Positions 47,621 to 60,049 of a stretch of DNA of 64,000 bases are shown here, one piece after another. A program made the translations under genes and the position numbers. The notes beneath the pieces were generated by a model. It saw only the letters and a program-made list of their open reading frames with translations, was not told the DNA's origin and ran no database searches. Positions within the stretch are counted from its first letter, which is position 1, and each line of letters starts with the position of its first letter. This stretch comes from Coriaria nepalensis (lineage: Eukaryota; Streptophyta; Magnoliopsida; Cucurbitales; Coriariaceae): positions 6,145,501-6,209,500 of the forward strand of contig CP114498.1 of assembly GCA_027186245.1 (NCBI GenBank), read 5' to 3'.

Positions 47621-49585
47621 AAAAAGAAAATAATGGAAATCTGATGCAATTTGGGATGTCTAGAGAGTTCTATTGTTTGTGAAATATATTAATCTAGTGA
47701 AATTTATTGGGGATGTCAATGATTTTAAGAAATTAAACAGTTCACTGAAAATATTTTCATCTGATGTCTTATTGATCTATGCTACCCAGTACTCACTATG
47801 TGTTCATAGCTCTCACAGGACTAATATTACAAAACTTCAATTTGATATTTGTTGCGTGTTTATAAATGCATTGATTATTGAGCTATTTTCTTATTAGGAA
47901 AGAAGATTTTCTGTTTTGGCATCTTCCCTTCTATCTAGCCAGACCAAGGATCACGTCACTCATGGCAAGTTCTTACGTGTGTTAAATCTATTCATTTACA
48001 CTCGTGTTTTAATATATGAAGTTAGGATTTATAGCCATATGAGCCAGCTTGTTTGAGTTTTGGTATAATAGATAAAGAAATAAAGGGTGGTCCACAATTT
48101 TTTAAAATTCAATGAGTCTGATTTATTGTAATCGGAGGTAGACATACTAACATAAACCTCCAAAGAAAATATTGTTCTTGAGAAGCAGAAAATGAAACAA
48201 ATATTAGGTCAACCCTTGGAAAGAGAAAAAAAATTAGGACAAATATTAGAAGCCTGCCATAAATTGTTCTCTTGAGTTTGGACAATTAGCTTGATCAAAA
48301 TTGATTTGTAAAGGTAAGGGCCTAGAATGGCTGAATTCTAAACATGTTTAGATAAATGAATTGAGAGAGGGATGGACTACATTGAAAAAGTGTTATGTAA
48401 ATTCTTCTTTTGGGAATCCATATATGTCAATGTTCCATGGTTTTTCTTAGAATTCTCTTTGAAATGATCAATAGGAAATATCCAAATTTAGTGCGAGTAA
48501 TACTTGTGAAAAAACTTGAGTTGGAAGAAACAAGTTTTTGGTTTTAAGACTGAGCAGTGAAGTATTCCAATAATGCATGGTAGATGGCTTTTGAAGCAAT
48601 CAAAAAGTTTTACACCCCCATTTGAACATGAAAGAACCTCTTTCATTATCATTTGTTTCTCCAAGAACTTCAATCTTGCCTTCATTGACGAAGGCCTTTC
48701 TGGATTGCAGGAGCAATTCAACGTCTACATGAAAACAGTTACTTACAGCCGATGCTATTGACAGAGCCGACAAAGTAACCATAAAAAAATTGATTTATCA
48801 GGTATGTTGTCTCAAAAGCTATTGAATAAAATATATGAAACCTTCCCCCCCTTTTTTTTTCTTTTGGATTTTTCATTGATTGCTTCAAAGAGTTTATATT
48901 TAAAGATTAAGCAGTCGATGTAGCTTATCCACTTCTACATAAAACAGGTTGGGTTTTACACACGTAAGGCTAGTAATTTGAAGAAAATAGCAAAAATATG
49001 TCTTACAAAATATGATGGAGACATACCAACTTCATTAGATGAGCTACTTCTACTGCTCGGAATAGGTCCTAAGATGGCTCATCTGGTAGGGACTTAATTT
49101 CATTGCTTTTGAAAAAGGGAAGGGGAAAAAAATAATAAAATGATAATTTTTCTTTTACTTTCTAATTACTCAATCCCTATCTAACACTCTTAGGTTATGA
49201 ATGTTGCATGGAACAATGTTCAAGGCATATGTGTAGATACTCATGGACACCGTATTTGCAATCGTCTGGGATGAGTCTCGAGAAAAGGCACCAAACAGGT
49301 ATAACCCCATTTAGTTCTCTCCTTTCAACCCCTAAAAGTGAAAATTCTTAGTGCAGCATTATATATATGTAGAATAACCCATTTGGTGTTTTTATTTCCT
49401 TGTCTATCATTTGCATGGTGGGTTTGAAGTTCTAGTCATATAGTCTTACTAGTGTAGCTTACCGTTCTCTCGTTCTCTTTTATATGCTAGAAAACATCAA
49501 ATCCGGAAGAAACCAGAGAGGCATTGCAATTGTGGCTCCCAAAGGAAGAATGGGTTCCAATTAACCCTATATTGGTAAGGTCTTA

Positions 49586-49824
49586 TGAAGAATTACAGAT
49601 AGAATAGTAGTCGGGAGAAAGAATATTTCTCTTTATTTCAACATAACCTTACAGCAAGAAAACATATCAAATATATAGAATAGTAAAGAAAAGGAAATCC
49701 CTAAGAAATAGAATAGAAAATAATGCAGCTAATACAAAGAATGAAAAAACCATAACTAACATATCTAAGGAAAGAAAATAAAAAACCGTATTAAGTGTTA
49801 TAGCTATAACATGTTATTTCTACA
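49586..49824 (-). mobile_element. 3' LTR of the copia element
   Basis: It aligns along its length with the repeat at 52500-52742. Shared words include GGAAATCC(C/T)TAAGAAATAGAA and ATTTCAACATAACCTTNCAGCA. Confidence 0.9.
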
Positions 49825-52499
49825 CTCCCCCTCAAGCTAGGATATAGATATCAATCATATCCATCTTGGATCTCAAATTTTCAAAATTTATCTTTGGAAA
49901 AGCTTTGGTGAGAATGTCAGCAGTTTGAGAAGTCATTGGAAAATGCACCAAGAAAATTATTCCTTCTATCTTCTTTTTAATAAATTGTCGATCAATTTTC
50001 ACATGTTTCATACGATCATGATGAACATAGTTCTTTACAATACTTATGGTGGGTAAATTGTCACAAAACATCTTCATAGGTTCTCTTCTAAAGGAATTTG
50101 CAATTCTTGAAGAAGTCTCATTAACCTCATTACTTTACATATTCCTTGAGTTGGGGCCTTGTACTCTGCTTCAACACTACCCCTAACAACAACCGATTGT
50201 TTCTTGCTTCACCATGTCACTAAGTTTCCCCATACATATGTGCAATATCCAGATGTGGACCTTATGTCTGTTATTGATCTGGTCCAGTCATCATTAGAGA
50301 ACATCTCTATACCCTTATTTGGATTTTTTCTAAAGTACAATCCTCTTCTTGGATTCATTTTTAGGTACCTCAGAACTCGGTACACAACTTATGAGATAGG
50401 CAAGTGTAAGAATGACTTCTCCCCAGAATGTTTTTGGAACATTAGTTGTGAACATTAATGATCTTGTAACCTCTAAAAGATGTCTTTTTTTTCCTCTCCG
50501 CCACCCCATTTTTTTGTGGAGTATCCACACAAGAACTTTGATGAACAATATCCATTTTTGAAAGGAAGCTACCAAGAAATGGATTGAAGTAATCTTTTGC
50601 ATTGTTAGTTTTCAGAATTTGAATTTTGGCATGAAAGTAAGTTTGGATCATATTGTGAAAATTTGACTTACTTTAGATTTTTCTTTCATAAAAAATATCC
50701 AAGAAACTCTTGAATGATCATCTATAAATGAGATAAACCATCTAGAGCCTGTAACATTTTTTTTCTTAGATTGCCCCTAAACATCACTATGTATTATTGA
50801 AAATGGATGAGATTATTTATAGGGCAGCATAGGATATGGACTGTGAATATGTTTGGATAATTGGTAGATTTTACATGAGAAAACATTGGAATTTTTATTG
50901 AATAAAGAAGGAAAAAGCTTTCAAAGGTACATGAAATTTAGATGTAAGCAATAATGCCACAACATAATATCACTATCATTATTTGGAACTGTAATATAGT
51001 AGGATTGTTTCTCACAAACTGTCACTTGAGGTTGTCTCTTAGGAAGATCTTCAACCTTGAGAATATAAAGGCTCAAACAAATATCAGCATTGTCAATCAT
51101 CTTCCCCAAATCCAAATCTTGAAAAACACAACAGTTTTGGGAGAAGTTAGCACCACAGTTCTTATCCTGAGTGAGTTTACTAATAGATAACAAATTACAA
51201 TCTAGATTATGAACCAAAAGAATTGGATCAAGAATGAGATTCTTAGAAATCACAATAGATCTTATGCCAACTATTTTTTGGAGAGAACCATCTACATGCA
51301 ATCTGAATAGTGAAGTTCCAAAAACAAGGTTTATAATTTATGAGAATTGTAGCATCTCTAGCCATGTGGTCTGAACCTCCAAAGTCAACAATCCATTGAT
51401 TTAATTTTTCGCTCTTTGCTTTTAAGGCAGTTATAAAATTACATTTATGTGCTAAGGATCTTGATCCAATAATGGAGTTGGAGGATGATGAACCTTGTGT
51501 TGGTTAGCTGATCATTTTCTGAAGAAGTTCAAGTTGCTTTCAACTAAATAAGATTAGTATAAGAATAGCTTATTTTCTTCAACAGAAGCTTGGTGCCTAC
51601 GGCTTTCTCTTGGTTTCCAATCCACAGGCTTACCATGAATCTTCCAATAGGTTTATGTCGTATGATCTTAACATTTACAGTGATCACCACGAGCAGTAAG
51701 TGCCGAACTTTCAGATTGTAGTTGGGTGTTCTTTGAACCCATCATGACCTTGACCTTCTTTCGGTTTTCTTCTCGATAGACTTTAGAAGCAACCTCACAA
51801 ACATTAGGAAGAGATTTGGTTACTAAGATTCTACCACGTACTTCATCAAGATCTTTATTCAATCCTAGATATGGATACATCTCCACACTCTGTTTGGCAG
51901 CATCTTCTTGCAATTTCCGATCATGGTTCTCAAAGAAATCTAATTTATGCCAATAGCTATTGAGAAGCATGAAGTATTGAGTGTCTAAACTATCTCCTTG
52001 ATGAAGATCATGAAGAATGTCTTCTATCCCAAATACCTCGGCAATATTTTCTTTATTAGTGTGGCCGACTCCCATATTTCTTGTGCTATTTCATAAAGCA
52101 TGAAATCCTCCCCAACATCATTGATCATTAAATTGATCAACCAAGACATGACCATTGTGATTTTCAGCTTTCCATCTTTTGAACTTTAGATCCTCCTTTG
52201 ATGGTTGAACAGTTGAACAGTTGAACTAGTGAGATAATCATCCTTACCATGACCACTCACAAACATCATTACTGAATGTGACCATTGAATATAATTTTTT
52301 CCATTTAGTTTATGTCCAGTAATAAGCTAAACAAAACTATCTGAAGCACCATGGTTGCTTGAATCAGAAATTTCATGGCTGTTGTCAGATATTTTGTAAT
52401 CACCTGTGGTTTCAGATGTATCAAGAATTTTCTAGTTTGTGGCCATCCTCTTTGTCATGGCTGGAGTACAAGGTTCAGATCTGATACTATAAAGAATTA

Positions 52500-52742
52500 C
52501 AAAGAGAATAGTAGTAGGGAGGAAGAATTCTTCTCTTTATTTCAACATAACCTTCCAGCAATAAAACATATAAAATATATAGAACAATAAATAAAAGGAA
52601 ATCCTTAAGAAATAGAACATAAAAACAATACAACTAATACAAAGAAGGAAAAAACCATAACGAACAGATCTAAGAAAAGAAAATAAAAAATCGTAACCAA
52701 TGTTACAACTGTAATATACAACTATAACACATTATTTCCACA
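52500..52742 (-). mobile_element. 5' LTR of the copia element
   Basis: It is the partner of 49586-49824 and slightly longer through small insertions. The primer-site-like sequence lies immediately on its left in plus coordinates (52485-52499). Confidence 0.9.
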
Positions 52743-53070
52743 TCTTATGTTGTGGTTCCCACACCCGTTGTTTCACTAAACCAAGCACAAAATAGATTGA
52801 TATATTGTGGCTAGAGCTGAAATTGTTTCCTCATCATCTTAAATTGCTTCTATAAAAAAAAGGATGAACCAATTATATTCATTCCTTGAATTATTCTTTT
52901 GTGCCATTACATAATTTAGAAACTTCGGTTTCTGTTTTCGGTTTGAAACATAGGTGGGATTTGGACAGACCATATGATGTACTCCGCTCAGACCAAAATG
53001 TGGAGTATGTAGTTTAAAAGACATGTGCCCTTCTACCTTCAAGGAGGCTTCAAGTCCACCAGCTAAATAG

Positions 53071-54173
53071 AAGCAATCAAATGCGAGCAAGAAGCTGAAA
53101 GCAAGCTGATATACATTTTCTTTAGTGGGGGAAAAAAAAAAATTAATGATGCATTCCCATTGTTTCCCTTCCCATAGACTTGCAAATTTTTTTGGGTAAA
53201 AATGTGTTTCACTGTGTAATAGCTAAATGCAATTTTAGCTTCCAATTCTGTATATTGGTATTAGCATATTACCTTTTAGGAAAGGGATTTGGAAAACGTA
53301 GCTTTTGATTGGTTATATTTTTTGTTAGAAACGAATAAATCTGATGATGTAATGTAATTAAATGGTCAATGCTAATTAATATGACAAGCAAAAAAAGACA
53401 ATTACGTACAAGATTACTCATGTTGGCGAATTGACATGTTGGTGACTTGGTGATAATTCTCGGGATAGCAATAAGGAGTTGTTTCATTTCACAATTCACA
53501 TACCTAATTCTAGTAATCAAATGGGCAATCTTGTTAGAGGTATCACAACTAGTTTTCATCCAATTCTCAGATCACTGCCGACGCTAGAGGTTTAATATTT
53601 GTCTCTTTTGAATTGATGGATGATTGGCCTCAAAAAATTGTCCATATAGATTTTGAATGGAAGATCTTGAACTAAATCTTACCTATGGCCTTGCACTTTT
53701 GACAATTGAACCAACTTTTTAGGGTTTGTGATAGTAAGATTTCAATATTGTTATTACTAAGAGATTACCGAGAAAGAATGGATCAAGGAATACAGTTGTT
53801 AACACAACTGCTAAAGTTATACGCTATGAAAGAACAGTGAAAACTTATTGAACTAGCAAGGGGTGTTATGTATCTTATGATCCAAAGAATGATGATACAC
53901 AAGATACATTCATATGTAATGCATATAAGATCGGAAACAAAGGTCTTATGATGTTTATCTTACACGTTTAAGCTTGTAAAACTAAACCCTAAATTTAATA
54001 ATTTTAAACTTCAAAATTATTAGATTTTAGGTTCAGTAATTACCCCTTTAATAAATTAATCAAAGTTCCTTAATTTCATACAAACACAAGAAAGCACACC
54101 AAGAACAACTAATGTTTCAAGAACCTTTCGACTTGAAACAAACCTTACGATCAAATCATTTTGAACCTCCGCC
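53071..54173. other. Intergenic between the NTH1 pseudogene and the prenyltransferase gene
   Basis: AT-rich. The 96-codon minus frame at 53269-53559 shows no known motif. The part adjoining 54174 should hold the 3' UTR of the minus-strand gene. Nothing else was recognised. Confidence 0.45.
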
Positions 54174-57100
54174 TTAAAATGACTCTTGAGGAAACTTACT
54201 TTTTCGCCAACCCCAATAGTTTACTCTGATCGGATCCACATGTTCCAAAATCAAGCAAATTACCTTTGCTAAACTCGGCTCTGGTTCATCTTCCTCGTAA
54301 GGTGGTCTCAAAGCATAGACAGCATCTCTCAACTCTTCGCTTGGATGGAAACCGTGGGAAAGCAGATCCAAAAGTGTGTTTAGAGCAAACACATAGTTGT
54401 TTTTTCCAATCAATATATTCAAGCAAATCGATGAAACTTGAGGATCATTCACCAAAGAGTTAGTGTCACCTTTGTATAGACCTTTGAGGTATTTCCATGG
54501 ACATTCATTCTCGGGATGAGCTTCTATGGCTTTTACAGTATAACTAACTTCAGACTCTCTCATTGCCTTCAAGCCTCCTAGGAAGGGAGATCTTGTAATG
54601 ACAAAATACCTCTGCAAAGAACAAGGACATTCAAAAATGAAAAAAGCGAAAATTCTAAAGCAATTTAATCATGGTTTGGCTTGTAGTTGTGTTGTACAGT
54701 AGAAGTGCCTGTAAACAATATATATTTTTGCATGAGGATTTTAACTAAGGAAAGTTCTAGAGGGGCAATGCAACAAAAAGCATTGTCTTATTTATTGGAA
54801 AATCGTCCTATTTTTCAATTGGATTATAGTACCCAAATTCCTATCCTTAAAAAACAATGTCTTCAACATTTTCCATTGTTTGGCATGCAGAACCTTTTTA
54901 AATTCTTTGGCAAAAGGCAACAGAGCCTAAAAAGGATAAGACAATTTCCATTAGACAATTTCCATTCAAATTGTCGAGGGAAGCTAATTTTTTTTAAGGT
55001 ACTTGCAGTAGCTCACTAAATAACATTCACTAACTAGGGGGAACAAAAAGAGACAAGGAAAAAAAGATTTCCCTGGATTATTTTCTTCAAAAGAGAGAAA
55101 AAATTATTTATGTATGTCGACCAAGAACACAAACTGTAGGACTGCCTCTTCTATCTGTGTACCCAATTACTCTACAGAGTTTCCATTTTACTTTTCTTTT
55201 TCAAATTGTTTGCAATTTAGGATCATAAAGCAGATACATTCGCATTTCTCACCTGATTCCAAGCTGAATTATTAAAAATGTCTTCTTCAAGGAGCTGCCC
55301 ACAGTAGTCAAGTTCGCCTTCCCAACCTCCTAGTCCCTGAAGAACCCACTGCATAAAAAATAAAAATAAAAATCATATTAAATAAATTTATTTCTCATTT
55401 ATAATCTGGAATGACGAGGAACTTAAACCTAAAGGCGCTTGCAATGAATCTCCAGTAAAAATATCAAAAATAAAAATAAAAATAAATGAACCAAACATGA
55501 AAGAAAGTAAGTTACTGATTTATCTCTATAGCACAATAAAGTAACAGGAGCAACAGACCTGCCTATGTGACCAAGCGTGATAATTTTTAGCATCAAGGGA
55601 GAGAAGCTTCTTGGTGAATTCAAGTTCCTCGCTTGTAGCATCAGTTCCTAGTTTCTCAGCCACCCAACGTCTATGATGCCTACAAAAAACTGTCGTAATG
55701 ATTAAAAGTAGTACCTAAGTAAGGATAAACTCTAATAACATATCCCCTCCAAGTGAATAAAAATTAAAAGCACAAAATAAAAATAAAGAACATCTGTTTA
55801 ATAAACTTTTAAAGTAAACTCCCTTCCAATAGTAAATAAATCAGGTTAAAAGAGCGAGGAACAAGATCTTCTGTACTATTAAGAAAGAGTTTAGGAATGG
55901 TTCCTGGAAACAAGTACTTATAAGCACTTCTACAAGCATCAAGTTGGAGCTTATCCTGGATTGCCTAATAAGAGTACAAAAAAATCCTTATTTCTTTACT
56001 CTTCAATAAATCATATTAAAAACTTATAAGGCATTCATCTTATATTTTACCATACAACTGAAGACCTAAAAAAGAAAAAAGGACAAGTGTCCCTTTTTCA
56101 TATATATATATATATTTTTCCAACCTTAGTTTGAGTTCTTCTCAGTATATTAATCCGATAAAATTTCCAAAGTAAACAAGAATGCAAGAGCATCTGCATC
56201 CAATTCAAGTGATACAATCTAAATGGACCATACTTGGTAATGACCCTTGCCTAACATAGTTATTTATTGCATGTATATGTTTTTTCCTCCAGTATTTGAT
56301 TTATAATAAGCATAATGCATACAGTTAAGTTTATGAATCAAACAATCATTGTCACCAAAAAAAAAAAGTTCATTAAGAACAAAAAAAAAAATCATGAAAG
56401 GGATACATAAGCAATAAGTTGGTCAAGTCATGCTAAGGATATAAAGTACAAACAAATTTACATTTAGAAGGATTTAAGGATTCATATAGAAGGTGAGGCT
56501 TCTAGACTTCTGTTGATTCTATCACTTGCTACGAAGAAACAGAAATCATGCCCACTAAATTTCTTGAGCAAATAAATCAAAAAAAGATGAATGGTAGGAG
56601 TTTTCTATGTACAAGTTTGGGTTTCACTTTGCTAGAGAATATTTATGCAGTTTTATATTCAAGCAACAAAGAAAAGAAAAATAAAACATAAGAGAACATA
56701 AATTGGAATCATGAATACATAAAGATGAAACAAATGAAACCAAGCTAAGAGCCTAAATTTAGTGATTCATATCTTAGCGCACCATATCTGATAGTTTTTT
56801 GTGTTGGAGTCGGCAATATGTTCAATGAATTTCAGTTCATTGTGCAAGTCAATACCAAGGGCTTCAAGTACTAAGCGCCTAAAATGCCAAACCTACAAAA
56901 AAGAAAAAGCACATTAGTCTTCACTTGAATATTAACTAACAACCCCCCTTTGGAAATGCTAATGATGCCAATAATTAAGGCGCTCCCAAAACAGAATCAA
57001 AGCTCTTAGATTTCATTTGCGTATAATATTGATACTAGATTTTTAGTAGCCTGGACAAGAAAATGTGGTCCTCAGTAAATGTATTTTTATCTAGATTATG

Positions 57101-58246
57101 TGGGACAAAACAGGATTTAGGGGGTCCAAATTGGATTTTAGTCTCAAACCTGCATTTAAATTTTGACCCAAATGAAGCCTAGTGAGTTCTAGCTTTGGCA
57201 GAGATAAAATTGCATTGAATTATCCTAAAGATTTCATTTCAATTGGAATTTGATTATTCACCATGTATGAGGATCCCCACCAAGCATCCATGGCTGAATG
57301 GTTAAAGCGCCACTAAATTAAGTCCGAGCTTGCCTCAAGTTTTGGTCATACATTTTAAACCAAGCTCAAGCTATGCCTAATTTAGTTTGATATACCTAAG
57401 CCTAGTTTAATTTCAAATTCGAGGATCCCAATAATCTTACTTATTTCACTTACTTAGCAGTAATAGGTCCCAATTAAATCTTGAAATACATATTTCAGAT
57501 CTACTAGTTTATGAGCTGAGATCAAGCTGCAGAAAAGCACAGCTGCACTAGCATGCAGCTCCCTTTACTAGAAGCCAAACCAAGAATTTGGATACATACT
57601 GAAAATTCACAAAAATTTGGGATCAATTTTGAACAAAAGACATCCCAAAATCAATTTTTAACATCAAGCAGCCAAACTGAGGATAGATTCTCCAACAGAA
57701 GCAAATACAATTTCCATGCATTTAATCCAAAATCACTAAAAATAAGACACAAGATCTGATTTTTGTTTTCCCAAACCTTCTCGGGAATCAAGCAGAGCCA
57801 CATCTGCTGGAATGTAATAATGAAATAATTACGTGATTTAGAAAATATTAGGGAATTTATTATATGCATTTACTGTACAGCTATATTATAGGAACGGTTA
57901 CTTAATTCTAGCAATTATCTTCTGTATAAAGGTGTATCTTCTATACCATCCTCTACAACATCCGCTACAAATGCAAAATTAAAACCGGAAAGGGGGAAAA
58001 AAAAAGTACCGTGTAATTGCCAGCGTTGAGATCAATGGCTTCGGCAGTGAGTTGAAGAGATCGAATGGAGCGTTCATCGGCTCGATAGACAGCCCGGAAG
58101 TAATTCATGGTTTCGGTGAAGTCTTCCTTGTAAGCAATCGGAACGACGGGATTAGGACCGTCGTCTTGGGGAAGAGGATGGATATCCGACCAATCGGGTC
58201 GCAGATTCAGTGGGATTCTCATTTCTCCTTCGTCATCCGACACCAT
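54174..58246 (-). CDS. FTA: Protein farnesyltransferase/geranylgeranyltransferase-I alpha subunit
   Basis: Exons in gene order: 58010-58246, 56783-56892, 55559-55679, 55253-55348 and 54174-54611. They total 1002 nt (333 aa), in frame. The start is [21 protein letters not shown]. Five prenyltransferase-alpha repeats are visible with their invariant Trp: [63 protein letters not shown] and [14 protein letters not shown]. The Trp of the second repeat is split by an intron (TG|G). The alpha subunit pairs with either beta subunit and forms the helical crescent of the enzyme that prenylates C-terminal CaaX cysteines in the cytosol. The Arabidopsis counterpart is PLURIPETALA. It shares no promoter with the bromodomain gene downstream on the same strand. 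Intron 1 (57-58 kb) contains a plastid tRNA fragment. Confidence 0.95.
57284..57311 (+). other. trnI-CAU: Fragment of plastid trnI-CAU in a nuclear intron
   Basis: GCATCCATGGCTGAATGG and the following TTAAAGCGCC (28 bases) equal, by recall, the 5' end of the plastid tRNA-Ile(CAU): acceptor strand, D-arm and start of the anticodon arm. After base 57311 the match stops and there is no anticodon or T-arm. It cannot make a tRNA and is best read as a tiny plastid-derived insert or a tRNA-headed repeat fragment. Confidence 0.6.
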
Positions 58247-58335
58247 CTCTCTCTCTCGCTCTCTCTCAGAGCTAAAATTGCTGTTGGCAACTAAGAAGAA
58301 GATTCAGTCCAGATGAGTCTAGCCTCGACTAATGG
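58247..58335 (-). promoter_or_regulatory. 5' UTR and promoter-proximal region of FTA
   Basis: On plus, CTCTCTCTCGCTCTCTCTCAG precedes the complement of the start codon, so the transcript leader starts with a GAGAGA tract. No TATA element was assigned. Confidence 0.4.
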
Positions 58336-58679
58336 ACTCGATCGATGGAATGTAAATTAGAAACAGAACCTAATTTACTCTACAGCATCTTCTAATTTCG
58401 ATAAATTAAAATTTTGGCTAAAATTACACAGGAACTTTGATCAAAATATATTTTGCTCCCAATAAAATTTAAATAATACATAAAAAGTCCATGTCTTAAA
58501 AATCAAACGTAAATTAGATCGTTAATTTCATTAGTTTTGATTCTCTTGAAATCGTCCACCCCACCTGCTTACATTATAAAATGGTTTGAAAAATCACTTA
58601 TTAATTCAGCCAGTGTAAGCTAATGTTACTAAATTTTATCCCCCAATCCTACATAGATTGAGATCCAAATCCTATATCC

Positions 58680-59600
58680 TGCATGGTTCAGGTTTTAAAC
58701 CCAAATATGAGTGAGAGAGAGGGAGATACAGATTACAGTAGCAGTACGTTGGCTGGTTAGGTGATGGTGATAGCAGCAAGTGAGGGTTGAGGTGGTGATA
58801 GCCATAAAATATAGTTCAAAATGAAAGAAAATATGATTTGGATTACAAATGAAAGAAAATATAGTTCAAAATGTTGTCGGGGGAGAAAACATAATAAAGA
58901 CTAAGGTGTCAAAAATGAAAAAGAACTTAACGTAAAAAAGTCTTTTTGGTATAAATTTTGTTTAACCGTACCAAATATCATCATTCTATAAATTGATGGG
59001 GTTAATTTTCTATTTTTTGTAAATATATATACATCTAAAGTTTTCAAAATCAAAATCATTAAATATGAACATAACTTTATACAACAATATGATAAATAAT
59101 TTATTTTAATATATACTCAAATACATGAAAATAAAAAATAAAAAAATTAAAATATAGACTAATTATTGATATTTTTTTTATAAATTTTCGATCGGATCAG
59201 AACGGTAATAATTAATTCATCCCTGGGTCATGAAAGCAGCAGGTGATGATTGAGGTGGTGGTAGCCGGAGATTATGGTGTTGAGGAAAAATGAAATAAAA
59301 TATAATACAAAAATTTTGTTGGGGGCGAAAAAACATAATAAAAACTACGGTGTCAAAGTGAGAAAAGAACTATAACTTAGAAGTCTCTTGGGTAAAATAT
59401 TATTTTTAAAGTCATACCAAAAATCAGGTCATTTTTGGATTAGAGATTTCAAAACGTATTTTGATTATAAAAAAAAAAAAAGAATTATTTTTAATAATTA
59501 TAAAAAAAAAATTAAATATTCAAAAATTATTTTTTTAATTATTTTTTATAAATTTTTGCCACCGCCTCAACCTACGTTGATTCATCCACCATTATTTTTA
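58680..59600. repeat. Duplicated module and MITE-like DNA between FTA and the bromodomain gene
   Basis: A block with AGCAGCAAGTGAGGGTTGAGG, a GGGGGAGAAAACATAATAAA run and an AAGTCTTTTTGGTA end (58770-58960) is repeated in diverged form at 59235-59400. 59430-59570 shares GAGATTTCAAAACGTATTTTG with the element at 23350. There is no coding sequence. Confidence 0.55.
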
Positions 59601-60049
59601 CCTAAGAACTGAAGTGCATTACTGATTCTTGCCAGATACACAGTATTAATTGAAACGCCTGGTATACATACGATTTTTACTTGCAAGAATTTTGTACCAT
59701 ATCGACTCGAGAGACACTATGGATGATCCTGAACTAAATTTAACTTGCCTAAAAAATTGTCCCACATCTGCCAATCGACTCAGCCTAGAACCATTTTATG
59801 CCCTATTGCTGTTCTAAATAAGTAACTGGATTAAAGCTAAGAAATTTTAATCCAGCATTTTTTAAGGGGGTTTCATTCTAAAGACAAGTGACATGCAATG
59901 TGATCTTGCTAGGAGATCATGGATGTGAGAGAGAGTGAAAGATTTCTTTCAACCAACAAATAACATTAAATGAAATGGCCGACTTTACGGTAACTAAACT
60001 GATGGACTCCTTTCCCTCTTTTCTTTTACTAAGGAGAGAGGTGTTGCAA
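59601..60049. other. Downstream flank and 3' UTR of the bromodomain gene
   Basis: No frames or repeats of note. The part near 60000 is CT-rich on plus and likely the 3' UTR of the minus-strand gene. Confidence 0.4.

Larger units (their letters stand above)
49581..52747 (-). mobile_element. Copia element with both LTRs and TSD, RT deleted
   Basis: On plus the LTRs are 49586-49824 (239 bp) and 52500-52742 (243 bp). Both are TG...CA-type on the minus strand (one end changed to TA). The target duplication TCTTA is at 49581-49585 and 52743-52747. On the minus strand a primer-site-like AGTATCAGATCTG follows the 5' LTR, and a polypurine GAGGGGGAGTG precedes the 3' LTR. The order on minus is: gag (51668-52075), pre-integrase with VHNLDCNLLSISKLTQDK (50921-51301), integrase with NGVAERKKK and FWGEVILTLAYLI (50330-50651), and then directly RNase H (VKNYVHHDRMKHVKIDRQFI at 49832-50077). 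The RT block between integrase and RNase H is missing. Frames are broken, so it cannot move by itself. Confidence 0.88.
47898..53070 (+). pseudogene. NTH1: Endonuclease III homolog (NTH1) pseudogene, 5' truncated
   Basis: Exons: 47898-47964, 48711-48801, 48948-49085, 49194-49298, 49491-49574 and 52954-53070. They read [81 protein letters not shown] and [19 protein letters not shown], and end with the iron-sulfur loop C-x6-C-x2-C-x5-C. NTH1 is a bifunctional DNA glycosylase/AP lyase of base-excision repair. The catalytic Lys of the helix-hairpin-helix and the Asp of VDTH are still present. Lesions: a one-base deletion in exon 2, TGG to TGA after NRLG, and a 3-bp ATG duplication that adds TGA just before the iron-sulfur loop. 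Introns are kept, so it is a genomic copy, not a retrocopy. The first exons are missing. Intron 1 appears to use a GC donor (CATG|GCAAGT). A copia element fills the last intron. Confidence 0.88.

Noticed and set aside
48488..48782. Minus-strand frames over NTH1 exon 2
   Set aside because: Antisense shadows of the pseudogene exon and its intron.
54687..55019. 110-codon plus frame within FTA intron 4
   Set aside because: Intron sequence with no motif; the flanking exons splice over it.
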